From: Phycisphaerae bacterium
GTDB taxonomy: Bacteria; Planctomycetota; Phycisphaerae; UBA1845; Fen-1342
Assembly: GCA_017999985.1 (NCBI GenBank)
Contig: JAGNKU010000012.1
Span: forward strand, 95,019-159,018
DNA length: 64,000 nt
Reading direction: 5' to 3'
This document shows positions 16,632 to 24,887 of this stretch, piece by piece (within the stretch, counting starts at the first letter, position 1; every line of letters begins with the position of its first letter). The notes beneath the pieces were generated by a model, which saw only the letters and a list, made by a program, of their open reading frames with translations, was not told where the DNA came from and made no database searches. The position numbers were made by a program, and so were the translations under genes.

Positions 16632-18080
16632 TCAGGGGGCTGGCGCGGTAAGACGCCCGGTCGCGTCGAAGAAACGCAACTGCCGCTGTTCGAACACGTC
16701 CTTCTGGAACGTGGGGTCGATCGGAATCGGGTATTCCCCGGTGAAGCACGCGTGGCAGAAATCGGCGTTGGCCGTGCGGGCGGCGGTGAGCATCCCCTCC
16801 AGCGAGAGATACGCCAGCGAGTCCACGCCCAGGTACGCACGGATCTCCTCGACCGTCCGTTCGTTCGCCACCAGCTCCGTCCGGCTGGGGAAGTCGATGC
16901 CGTAGTAGCAGGGATGGCGGATGGGCGGGCTCGCGACCCGCAGGTGAATCTCGCGCGCCCCCACTGCCCGCAGGGACTGCATCTTGCCGCGCGTTGTCGT
17001 TCCGCGCACCACCGAATCCTCCACGACCACCAGCCGCCGCCCGGCCACGCTGCCGCGAATCGGATTCAGCTTCAGCCGCACGGTCAGATCGCGGATCGAC
17101 TGCGTTGGCTGAATGAATGAGCGCCCGATGTAGTGGTTCGTCGTGAAGCCGCGGCCGATCGGAAGCTGCGACTGCTCGTGAAACCCCAACGCCGCACAGC
17201 GGGCGCAGTTCGGCACCGCGATCACCAGGTCGGCGTCCGCCGGCGCCTCCCGCGCCAGAGCCCGGCCCATCTCCATCCGCACCAGGTGCACGTTCTCGCC
17301 GAACACCTGGCTGGATGGATCGGCGAAGTACACGTGCTCGAAAATGCAGTGTGCCCGGCGGAAGGCGCCCGGCTCCGTGAAGCGGCGCGTGCTCAGCCCG
17401 CCGCGCGACAGCGTGACGATCTCGCCCGGCGCGACGTCGCGCACATACTCCGCGTCCACCATGTCCAGCGCGCACGACTCGCTCGCCACGACCCAGGACT
17501 CGCCGACGCGGCCGAGACACAGCGGGCGGTTCCCTGAGGGATCGCGGGCCGCCTCGATCCGGTCCGGGTACAGCAGCAGCAGGCAGTACGACCCGCACAG
17601 GTGCCGCAACACGGCCGCCAGCGGGTCGGGCTTCTCCACGAATTGCCGGTCCGCCAGCATGTGCAGGATCACTTCCGTGTCCGAGGTGGAGGTGAAGATG
17701 TGGCCATGCTGCTCGTACTCGCGGCGGATTTCGCCGGCGTTGATCAGGTTGCCGTTGTGCCCGATCGCCACCTCACCGATCGAGCACGACACCAGCAGCG
17801 GCTGGATGTTTGATTCGCTGCACGAACCGGTCGTGGAGTAGCGCACGTGGCCGATCGCGAGCGGGCTGGCCAGCGCCTCCAGATCGCGCTGCGTGATCGC
17901 TTCGGTGACGAGCCCCATCCCCGCCCGGCGCTGCACGTGCCGGCCGTCCGCCGTGCAGATGCCGGCCGATTCCTGCCCGCGGTGCTGCTGCGCATAAAGG
18001 CCCAGGTATGTCAGTTGGGCCGCATCCGGGTGATAGGCAATGCCGAACAGGCCGCAATGGTGGTGGATCTCGGCTGACAT
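16632..18080 (-). CDS. purF: Amidophosphoribosyltransferase PurF
   Basis: 482 residues; catalyses the first committed step of purine synthesis, glutamine plus PRPP to phosphoribosylamine. The Ntn-hydrolase domain starts at Cys9 in HHHCGLFGI, so an eight-residue propeptide MSAEIHHH must be removed to expose the catalytic Cys, as in the Bacillus subtilis enzyme. GQESAGI and GHNGNLINA are glutaminase motifs; LVVVEDSVVRGTTTRGK is the PRPP-binding loop. Cysteines at AHCIFEHVY, HPCYYGIDF and DFCHACFTG match the [4Fe-4S] ligands of the Bacillus type. The start at 18080 is set by homology; the open frame upstream runs antisense through lptD and is spurious. Confidence 0.96.
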   Translation of the reverse strand: MSAEIHHHCGLFGIAYHPDAAQLTYLGLYAQQHRGQESAGICTADGRHVQRRAGMGLVTEAITQRDLEALASPLAIGHVRYSTTGSCSESNIQPLLVSCSIGEVAIGHNGNLINAGEIRREYEQHGHIFTSTSDTEVILHMLADRQFVEKPDPLAAVLRHLCGSYCLLLLYPDRIEAARDPSGNRPLCLGRVGESWVVASESCALDMVDAEYVRDVAPGEIVTLSRGGLSTRRFTEPGAFRRAHCIFEHVYFADPSSQVFGENVHLVRMEMGRALAREAPADADLVIAVPNCARCAALGFHEQSQLPIGRGFTTNHYIGRSFIQPTQSIRDLTVRLKLNPIRGSVAGRRLVVVEDSVVRGTTTRGKMQSLRAVGAREIHLRVASPPIRHPCYYGIDFPSRTELVANERTVEEIRAYLGVDSLAYLSLEGMLTAARTANADFCHACFTGEYPIPIDPTFQKDVFEQRQLRFFDATGRLTAPAP

Positions 18081-18181
18081 CGAACCTCGCACATGCTCGC
18101 TCGGGGCCAGGCGAAACAAGCAGCATACCAGATTCCGCACGCCGTGCGAGTCTCCGAATCCGCGGCCGCCCGGCGGCGCCA

Positions 18182-18209
18182 TTGACCGACGCCCCGCCAG
18201 CCCGATAAT
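18182..18209 (+). promoter_or_regulatory. Promoter for the lptD-like gene
   Basis: TTGACC (18182-18187) and GATAAT (18204-18209) are spaced by 16 bases, each 5 of 6 matches. Predicted transcription start is near 18216, only about six bases before the GTG at 18222, so the message would be almost leaderless or translation starts further in. Confidence 0.6.
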
Positions 18210-18221
18210 GGCTCCGAGTGA

Positions 18222-21200
18222 GTGAGGTCTCTCACCCGTCGAGAGTGGTTGGTGCGGTCTGAACTCGGCTTCATCCCGTGGACCGTCGTGCGCTGCGCCC
18301 GCTGGTGCGCGGCCCTCCTCGCGCTCGGGCTCGCCGCCGCGCTGACGGCCCCCGCCCCGGCCCAGTTCGACTTCAGCGACGAGCCCCTCCTGGCGACCAC
18401 CATCAGCGAAACCAACATCGAGCTGCGGGGCCGCTGGGTCCGGCAGTGGCGCGAGGCAGACGGCGCACTGGTGCTGATGTTCAACGGCGGGTTCCGGTTG
18501 GACATGGGGCAGCGTCGCATGTCCGCCAACAACGCCGTCGTTTGGATCGAGGCCGGCCACAGCCCGCCGGACAACCGCAAGTATTACACGCTCACGGTTT
18601 ACCTGTCCGAGGACGCCGCAGTCCGCGAACCGGCGGGCACCGTCACGCTCGATTCCGTGCTCCTGGTCCGCGGCCTGCGCACCTACGGCCAGATCATCAA
18701 GTACCAGGACGCGTACGCCCCCGAAAGCATGGTTGACTCGCCGCTCTACCAGCAGGCGCTGCGCGACCGGCTGACGCTCGACGAGCGCGAGTCGGAGACC
18801 GCCCGGCAGCCGGCGGTGGCCCGGCCCGAGACCCTGCGCCCGGCGCCGCCCCGCCCGCCCCGCGTGATTCGCTATCGCCTGCCGAACGTCGAGCCGGCCG
18901 AGACGCCGGACGGGGCCCGTGTGTTTGTCGCCAGCGGCGGCGTGTATTTCTCGCAGGCCGGCGGCCCGGATGCGGCGATGCTGGAGATCCGCGCGGAGCA
19001 CGCGGTGGTCTTCCCGACCGAGGGCGGCGCGGAGACGATCTTCGGCGAAGAAGAGCCCGCGACGACGCAGCCGGCCGAGCCGTCGCCGGCAACGCCTGCG
19101 CCGGCCACCCCGCCCTCGCGGATCGACGAGGCCGCGGAGGCGGTGCTCGGGTTGGGACAGGCCAGCAAGTCGGGGCGGCTGCGGGCCGTGTATCTCGAAG
19201 GCGACGTGATCCTGTCGCTGGGCAATCGCTTTGTCCGCGCCGACCGGTTGTACTACGACTTCGAGCATGACCGGGCGCTGATCCTCGACGCCGTTTTTCG
19301 GGCGGACGTGCCGGCCCGCGAGATCCCACTGTACGTGCGGGCGGCGGAGATGCGGCAGCTTTCCGCGCGGGAGTTTTCCGCCGACCAGGCGCGAGTGACG
19401 ACCAGCGAGTTCTACACGCCCAGCTACCATGTGGGGGCCGAGCGCGTTTACATCCGCGACCTGACGAAGCGCGACGATGAGGGCCGCGCCCTAGGGCCGG
19501 CGGCCGGCGCGTATGAGCTGCGGAACACGACGCTCAACGTGGAAGGTCTGCCCGTCTCATGGTGGCCCTACAGCCGGGGCACGCTCGAGGCCAGCGAAAC
19601 ACTGCTCCGCCGCATCGCCACCGGCTACAGCAGCAAGCGCGGCTACCAGTTCGAGTCGGGGTGGTACCTGTTCAACCTGCTCGGCATCCAGCCGCCGCCG
19701 GGTTTCGATGCCACGCTGCTGCTCGACTACTTCTCGGAGCGCGGGCCGGCGGTCGGCATCAACGTGGACTATCAGCGCGAAGATTACTACGGGTTGCTGC
19801 GCACCTATTTCGTCTACGACGACGGCGAGGACACGCTCGGGCCGCTGCGCCGTGACGAGGAAGTGCCCAGCACGGCCACGCGCGGCCGGGCCCTGTGGCG
19901 GCACCGGCACTATCTGCCGTATGACTGGGAGCTGACGCTCGAAGCCGCCTACGTCAGCGACGCGAATTATATGGAGGAATGGGAGAAGCGCGAGTGGTTC
20001 GAGGGGAAGGAACAGGAGACCCTCATCTACCTGAAGCGCGCCAAGGGCGTCCAGGCGCTGACCTTCCTTGCCAACTGGCGCATCCTGGACTTCACCACGC
20101 AGACCGAGCACCTGCCGGAGCTGGCCTATCGCCGGATCGGCGACACGTTTCTCAGTCCGGTCGTGCTGTACCACGAATCGCGGGTCGGGGAGGTGCGCTA
20201 CCGGCCGGACGACCGCCACGCGATCCAGGACTACGACTACAACAACCTCAGCCGCACGGACCTGACGTTCCGCACGGATGCGCGGCAGGAAGCCGAGCTG
20301 CCGCTGAAGCTTGGCGCGTTCAACATCGTGCCGTTCGGCTCGGTGCGCGGCACCTACTGGGACGGCCAGCCGCTGGATGAAGGGACCAAGTGGCGCGGCC
20401 TGGGTGTGTATGGCTTGCGCGGCAGCACGAGCTTCAGCCGCGTGTTCGACGACGTGCGCTCCCGGCTGCTCGACGTGGACCGCATCCGCCACATCATCAA
20501 GCCCGACTACGCGGTCTGGTGGGCGAACAGCAACACGCGCAGCGAGCTGACGACGCCGTTCGACTACGGCATTGAGACGATCGACGCGTTCTACGGCGCG
20601 ATGGCCGGCCTGCGGCAGACGTGGCAGACGAAGCGCGGGCCGGCGGACCGGCGCCGCACCGTGGACCTGTTCATCCTGAACTTCGAGCTGGGCGTGTTCG
20701 GCAACACCGACGGGCGCCGCGACATTTCCAACGGCTTCGCCAACCCGCTGCGGCCGGAGAACAGCCGGACGCGGAACTACCTCGCCGGCGAGGCGATCTA
20801 CCGGATCAGCGATTCGACCAGCCTGCTGTATGACTTCAATTTCGACCTGAACGACCACTCGTTCGACCGCCACAACATCGCGCTGGCCGTCGAGCGCGAC
20901 CCGCGGCTGGCCTACGTGTTGGGGGCGCGCTACGCCGGCGACATCGAGATGAGCCTGCTCGGTGGCGGATGGAATTATCAGTTGAACGAGAAGCACATCA
21001 CGGCCGTCCGGGCGTGGTGGGACGTGGACACGGGGCGCGTCGGCGAAGTGACGCTGTCGTACGTGCGCAAGCTGCCGCGCTGGTACGTCGGCGTCACGCT
21101 CGAATACGACAACGTGGACGATGACACGTCGATCATGCTCTCGCTCTGGCCGGAGGGGATTCCGGAATGGGCGCTGGGCTCGCGACGCCTGACGGGCCTG

Positions 21201-21227
21201 GGCCGGTCGACCGGCATCCGGCCCTGA
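18222..21227 (+). CDS. lptD: LPS-assembly protein LptD/OstA-like outer-membrane protein
   Basis: 1001 residues. After an N-terminal hydrophobic signal segment (ALLALGLAAALTAPAPAQ) there is a bipartite OstA-like region: FRLDMGQRRMSANNAVVWIE and VILSLGNRFVRADRLYYDFE resemble the LptA/LptD jellyroll repeats. Then ELRNTTLNVEGLPVSWWPY and GRRYQ-type segments lead into a long beta-strand-rich region (GLLRTYFVYDDGED, and YRISDSTSLLYDFNFDLND) typical of the LptD beta-barrel. It would insert LPS into the outer membrane, in keeping with kdsA at 32575. The start is uncertain: GTG 18222 gives a long n-region, and a later GTG could be used. The name rests on architecture. Confidence 0.75.
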   Translation: MRSLTRREWLVRSELGFIPWTVVRCARWCAALLALGLAAALTAPAPAQFDFSDEPLLATTISETNIELRGRWVRQWREADGALVLMFNGGFRLDMGQRRMSANNAVVWIEAGHSPPDNRKYYTLTVYLSEDAAVREPAGTVTLDSVLLVRGLRTYGQIIKYQDAYAPESMVDSPLYQQALRDRLTLDERESETARQPAVARPETLRPAPPRPPRVIRYRLPNVEPAETPDGARVFVASGGVYFSQAGGPDAAMLEIRAEHAVVFPTEGGAETIFGEEEPATTQPAEPSPATPAPATPPSRIDEAAEAVLGLGQASKSGRLRAVYLEGDVILSLGNRFVRADRLYYDFEHDRALILDAVFRADVPAREIPLYVRAAEMRQLSAREFSADQARVTTSEFYTPSYHVGAERVYIRDLTKRDDEGRALGPAAGAYELRNTTLNVEGLPVSWWPYSRGTLEASETLLRRIATGYSSKRGYQFESGWYLFNLLGIQPPPGFDATLLLDYFSERGPAVGINVDYQREDYYGLLRTYFVYDDGEDTLGPLRRDEEVPSTATRGRALWRHRHYLPYDWELTLEAAYVSDANYMEEWEKREWFEGKEQETLIYLKRAKGVQALTFLANWRILDFTTQTEHLPELAYRRIGDTFLSPVVLYHESRVGEVRYRPDDRHAIQDYDYNNLSRTDLTFRTDARQEAELPLKLGAFNIVPFGSVRGTYWDGQPLDEGTKWRGLGVYGLRGSTSFSRVFDDVRSRLLDVDRIRHIIKPDYAVWWANSNTRSELTTPFDYGIETIDAFYGAMAGLRQTWQTKRGPADRRRTVDLFILNFELGVFGNTDGRRDISNGFANPLRPENSRTRNYLAGEAIYRISDSTSLLYDFNFDLNDHSFDRHNIALAVERDPRLAYVLGARYAGDIEMSLLGGGWNYQLNEKHITAVRAWWDVDTGRVGEVTLSYVRKLPRWYVGVTLEYDNVDDDTSIMLSLWPEGIPEWALGSRRLTGLGRSTGIRP

Positions 21228-21298
21228 ACGGACCGGCGCGGGGTGCCAGGCCCGGTCGGTGGGCGCTGCCCACGCTACGCTCGACGCGCCGTGCACAC

Positions 21299-21327
21299 CA
21301 CGGCCCGGCTGCGCCAGACCGTGCCAC
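21299..21327. repeat. Dispersed palindromic-repeat half, copy A
   Basis: A 29-base segment containing CTGCGCCAGACCGTGCCAC matches, with one mismatch, the reverse complement of the left arm of the hairpin element at 29908-29983. It sits in the 163-base gap between the convergent lptD-like and CotH-like genes, next to a small GTGGGC-GCT-GCCCAC hairpin at 21259-21273. It looks like a degenerate single arm of a dispersed intergenic repeat. Confidence 0.6.
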
Positions 21328-21390
21328 ACGTCCTGTTCCCTCTGCGTGCTCCGTGTCCTCCGCGGTTGCTCCGGTTGCGGATGCGCAGTG

Positions 21391-24300
21391 TTACGGGCAC
21401 ACGCCCGTCGACAGGCACGCCACGAACGGGTTGATGTCGCCGAAGTTGAAATCGCTGTCGCCGTTCATGTCGCCGTTCAGCGTCGGGCAGCCCGGGTACG
21501 TCGCCTCCCAGGCGGCCGGGTTGCTGATCGCGAGCACGAACGGATTGATGTCGGCGAAGTTCACCACGCCGTCGCAGTTCAAGTCGCCGTGGATCAGATT
21601 CGCGCTGCCGGGCGTCGAGTTCGCGAAGAATCGCCACGCCCCGGTACCGTTCGGGTAGCGGCCGGACGACACGTTGGTGGTCTGCGGACCGAACGTAACG
21701 CTGTCAATCGCCGCGTAGCCGGTTGCGGCCGCGTTGAACAGCCCGGCAGCCTCGCCACTCTTGCTGAGCTTGATGTCAGCGTGTGTGGGGCCCTGCTCCG
21801 GGTCCTCATCACAATAGAAGACCAGGTAGCCGCCCGGGGGAATCGAGACGCCGGCCGGAATCTGCCACTTCGTAGGCTCGGACAGGTCGTCGGTCAGGTA
21901 CATGCCGCCGAGCAGCGCGGTCGAGAGCATGGGGTTGTAGATCTCGAGCCAGTCGGGGAACTCGCCCGGCTCGTCCGGGTCCTCGAGCACCGCGTCGTTG
22001 TCGGCCATGAACTCGTTGATGTAGAGCGCGAGCTCGCCAACGGTGAAGATGGCGTCGTTCAGCGCGCCCCACGTCGTGCTGGTGTGCAGACGCGCCTTCA
22101 CGTGGGCGCTGTCGGTCAGCGTGATCGGCCCGGTGTACGTCAGCGCGGTCCGTGCGCCGACGCTCACCGCAACCAGTTCAACGGAGATCAGGAAGTCGGA
22201 GCTGGTGGCCGGGGCGTTCAGGCCGTGGATGGCGAGGATGTTATTGCCGGCCTGCAGCGCGCCGAGCTGCGCCGCGACGTCGAAGTCCTCGAACAGGACC
22301 GCTGCGGAGTCGTCGTGGATATACATGGCCTCCGAGTTCCACTGGGGCGACGCGGGCGCGCTGCCGCTGCGCGCGATTTCCTGTCCGTTGAGATAGGCGA
22401 CGAAGCCGTTGTCGTAGCGGACGCGCAGGGTCAGCCCCGCGAATTGCGCGAGCTGGCCCGCGTCGACACTGAACGGCACGCGGATGTAACACGTCCCGTT
22501 CACGCCGTACATGGCGGCCTCGACGTCGATGCCGATCAGGTCCTCGTAGCCGGTGGAGCGTTCGTAGCCGACGCCGCCCGTGCCGCTGGTCCACGCGGAG
22601 TCGTCAAAGCCGAGCGTGTTCCAGCCCGTGATCGGGCCGGTGGGGACCCGGACGCGCTTGGCAGCGTCTTCCACGACGAGCGTTATGGAGGCGGTCGCGG
22701 CGAAGTACGGATCGCTGCCATCCAGCGTGTAGTGAATGATCCCCGTCGCGCCCGCTGGCGGCGTCATCGTGAGCTGGAAGCCGTACGGCACGGAGCCGCC
22801 GTCCTGGTTGAATACCGGGGGGCCGATGAACTGGGTGTCGATCCAGGCGAGGCGGTTGACCAGCCAGTTCTTCATCCAGTCGACCTCCTTCTCGTACGTG
22901 TCGCGCTGCGCCCAGCCAGGGGCGTTGGGCCAGACATACTCGCCCAGGATCGGCCAGCGCACGAAATTGCGGACCTGCGATTCCGCGAGCACGGCGGCGT
23001 GCGCGTCGATGTCGGCCAGCATGTGGCTCGTCGCGAAGACGGTCTCACGCAGGCTGAACCAGCGGTCGGCGTAACGGACGCGGAACGCCTCGTCCTGGAA
23101 CAACCGCGGCCACCAGGGGTACTCTTCGGCGGAGAGTTGCGGATAGTACCAGCCCTGGGGCAGCCAGCCTTGCAGGTAGTCCGCGTTGCCCAGCGTCAGG
23201 TTGTAGTCCCAGATCGGCCCCATGTTGAGCTTGCCGCCCCGGTCCTTGAACAGGAACGTGCTCAGGCGGTAGCCGTCGATGTTCTTGGTCATCTCGGTCA
23301 ACAGGTGGTGGTCGATCCAGGAGTCAACGTCGATGTACTTGGCATAGCCCACCAACGGATCGGCGAAGTTCGGCCCGGCCAGCGCGGCCTCGAACTCGTT
23401 GAAATAGTTGATGAGGTAAGCGGACTGCTCGGGCGAGATCTCCACTTCCTTGGGCTCGACGTAGCACAGGTTCTGGCCGCTGTTGGTCCAGAAACCGACG
23501 TCGCCGGGGTCAAGGCGGTCCTTCTTGACGATGTAGCCGCCGGTGATCTTCGGCTCGGTGTTGTCGTCGGGGCGCAGCTCTTCGATGTTGACGCGCTCGC
23601 CATCGCGTTTGATCTTCTCGACGATCGCGTAGGTGCCGACGTAATCGGTGCTGTTCACGGCGCCGCTGACGGTGTGCAGGAACATCTCGACGTAGCGCGT
23701 GCGCGGGGCATAGCGGCCGATCTCGTTGCTCCACTGGTAGGAGATGCAGTCGCGCATGAGGGTCTTGTCGGTGTACGGGCCATACAGGACCCAGTCCTCC
23801 TCCTTGGGCAGGTCGAGCAGGGGGGCACTCTCATCGTCGCCGTTGTGGTCCCAGATCTCGAACGCGTACTGCTTCTTGGGAAAGCTCAGCGAACTGGAGC
23901 CGCGGAGCTTGATGCCGGCGGTGCCGATGAAGTTGGGCGGGTCGGTGATCGTGGCGCGGCCGTTGGTCGTGCCGATGACCGTGGCGACGCAGAGCACCTG
24001 CGGATCCTCCGGAATCTCGGTGTTCAGCGAGTGAACGACGACGAGTGGCAGGTCCGAGTTGAAGTTCTGGACGTCATTGGCCAGGCGGACGTAACGCTCG
24101 GTGATCACCGGACTCCACACGCCGGCGTCATAGATCGCGGCCTTGACGGTCGTCGTGTTCATCAGGTTGAGCGGCGCTGTGTAGGTGTAACCGTTGGTGA
24201 GGGTCGGCAGCGTGCCATTGGTCGTGTAACGCAGCGTGCCGATGCCCTCGGGCTTGGTCATGACGATCGAGCAGGTGCCGGCGAAGAACTTGCTGGTGGG

Positions 24301-24837
24301 CGCCAGGCTGGGCGGCAACGGGCGCAGACCGGCGTTCGGCTGGGCGGGCGTGGGCGTCGCCAGGAACCCCGTACTGGCGCCGTTGATGCCATAGGTGATG
24401 TCCGAGTATTGGGTCGGATACCCCATGTACGCATGGGACACGGTGACCCCGTTCGGCTCGACGATCGCGAGATAGCCGCCGCCGTTCGCCGAGATGCGGA
24501 AGTTCGTGTGCAGCGGTGAACCGGGGGTCGTGCGGTCCATGTCCGACGCGAAGACCACGAGTCGGCCGTCCGCGGCCAGCGGCGTGTCGGGGAATTCCCA
24601 CATGGTCAGCTCATCCGGATCGTCGGTCAGGTGCCAGCCCTGCAGGTTGATGGCCGGGCCGGTGTTGTGCAGCTCGATCCAGTCCCGTTGCACGCCGCCC
24701 TCGTCGGAGATGTCGTTGTGATTGGAGGCGAGGAACTCCGAGATGACCACCTGTCCGTCAGCCAGGCTGGCCGGGCTGTTGCTCATGAGCATTCCGAGAA
24801 CGAGGGCCAGAAACGGAGTTCGATTGCACAACTGCAC
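21391..24837 (-). CDS. Secreted CotH-kinase/lamin-tail protein with dockerin-like C-terminus
   Basis: 1148 residues from a GTG at 24837, set by AAAGGAG eight bases upstream. A signal peptide (FLALVLGMLMSNSPASLADG) is followed by a lamin-tail domain (VISEFLASNHNDISDEGG, WIELHNTGPAINLQGWHLTD), a chitobiase-like segment, and a CotH kinase domain around residues 330-720 (KLRGSSSLSFPKKQYAFEIW, MRDCISYQWSNEIGRYAPRT, GPIWDYNLTLGNADY). A second lamin-tail region (LYINEFMADNDAVLEDPDEP) precedes a dockerin-like tail with GDLNCDGVVNFADINPFV and FNFGDINPFVACLS. CotH proteins phosphorylate surface proteins in spores; whether this one is active is unknown. Second gene of an operon with the glycosidase, 50 bases downstream. 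Confidence 0.88.
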   Translation of the reverse strand: MQLCNRTPFLALVLGMLMSNSPASLADGQVVISEFLASNHNDISDEGGVQRDWIELHNTGPAINLQGWHLTDDPDELTMWEFPDTPLAADGRLVVFASDMDRTTPGSPLHTNFRISANGGGYLAIVEPNGVTVSHAYMGYPTQYSDITYGINGASTGFLATPTPAQPNAGLRPLPPSLAPTSKFFAGTCSIVMTKPEGIGTLRYTTNGTLPTLTNGYTYTAPLNLMNTTTVKAAIYDAGVWSPVITERYVRLANDVQNFNSDLPLVVVHSLNTEIPEDPQVLCVATVIGTTNGRATITDPPNFIGTAGIKLRGSSSLSFPKKQYAFEIWDHNGDDESAPLLDLPKEEDWVLYGPYTDKTLMRDCISYQWSNEIGRYAPRTRYVEMFLHTVSGAVNSTDYVGTYAIVEKIKRDGERVNIEELRPDDNTEPKITGGYIVKKDRLDPGDVGFWTNSGQNLCYVEPKEVEISPEQSAYLINYFNEFEAALAGPNFADPLVGYAKYIDVDSWIDHHLLTEMTKNIDGYRLSTFLFKDRGGKLNMGPIWDYNLTLGNADYLQGWLPQGWYYPQLSAEEYPWWPRLFQDEAFRVRYADRWFSLRETVFATSHMLADIDAHAAVLAESQVRNFVRWPILGEYVWPNAPGWAQRDTYEKEVDWMKNWLVNRLAWIDTQFIGPPVFNQDGGSVPYGFQLTMTPPAGATGIIHYTLDGSDPYFAATASITLVVEDAAKRVRVPTGPITGWNTLGFDDSAWTSGTGGVGYERSTGYEDLIGIDVEAAMYGVNGTCYIRVPFSVDAGQLAQFAGLTLRVRYDNGFVAYLNGQEIARSGSAPASPQWNSEAMYIHDDSAAVLFEDFDVAAQLGALQAGNNILAIHGLNAPATSSDFLISVELVAVSVGARTALTYTGPITLTDSAHVKARLHTSTTWGALNDAIFTVGELALYINEFMADNDAVLEDPDEPGEFPDWLEIYNPMLSTALLGGMYLTDDLSEPTKWQIPAGVSIPPGGYLVFYCDEDPEQGPTHADIKLSKSGEAAGLFNAAATGYAAIDSVTFGPQTTNVSSGRYPNGTGAWRFFANSTPGSANLIHGDLNCDGVVNFADINPFVLAISNPAAWEATYPGCPTLNGDMNGDSDFNFGDINPFVACLSTGVCP

Positions 24838-24887
24838 GTTTACGTCTCCTTTCGCGGTGGAGTCAAAGCTGAGTGGCTTGTCATGTG

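Noticed and set aside
18222..19430. Minus-strand continuation of the purF frame through lptD
   Set aside because: The PurF homology begins at 18080; the upstream frame is low-complexity and opposite a real gene.
21259..24519. A 1086-residue plus-strand frame opposite the CotH gene
   Set aside because: Composition is arginine/valine-rich without any domain; the opposite strand encodes recognisable lamin-tail, CotH and dockerin segments with a good ribosome-binding site.
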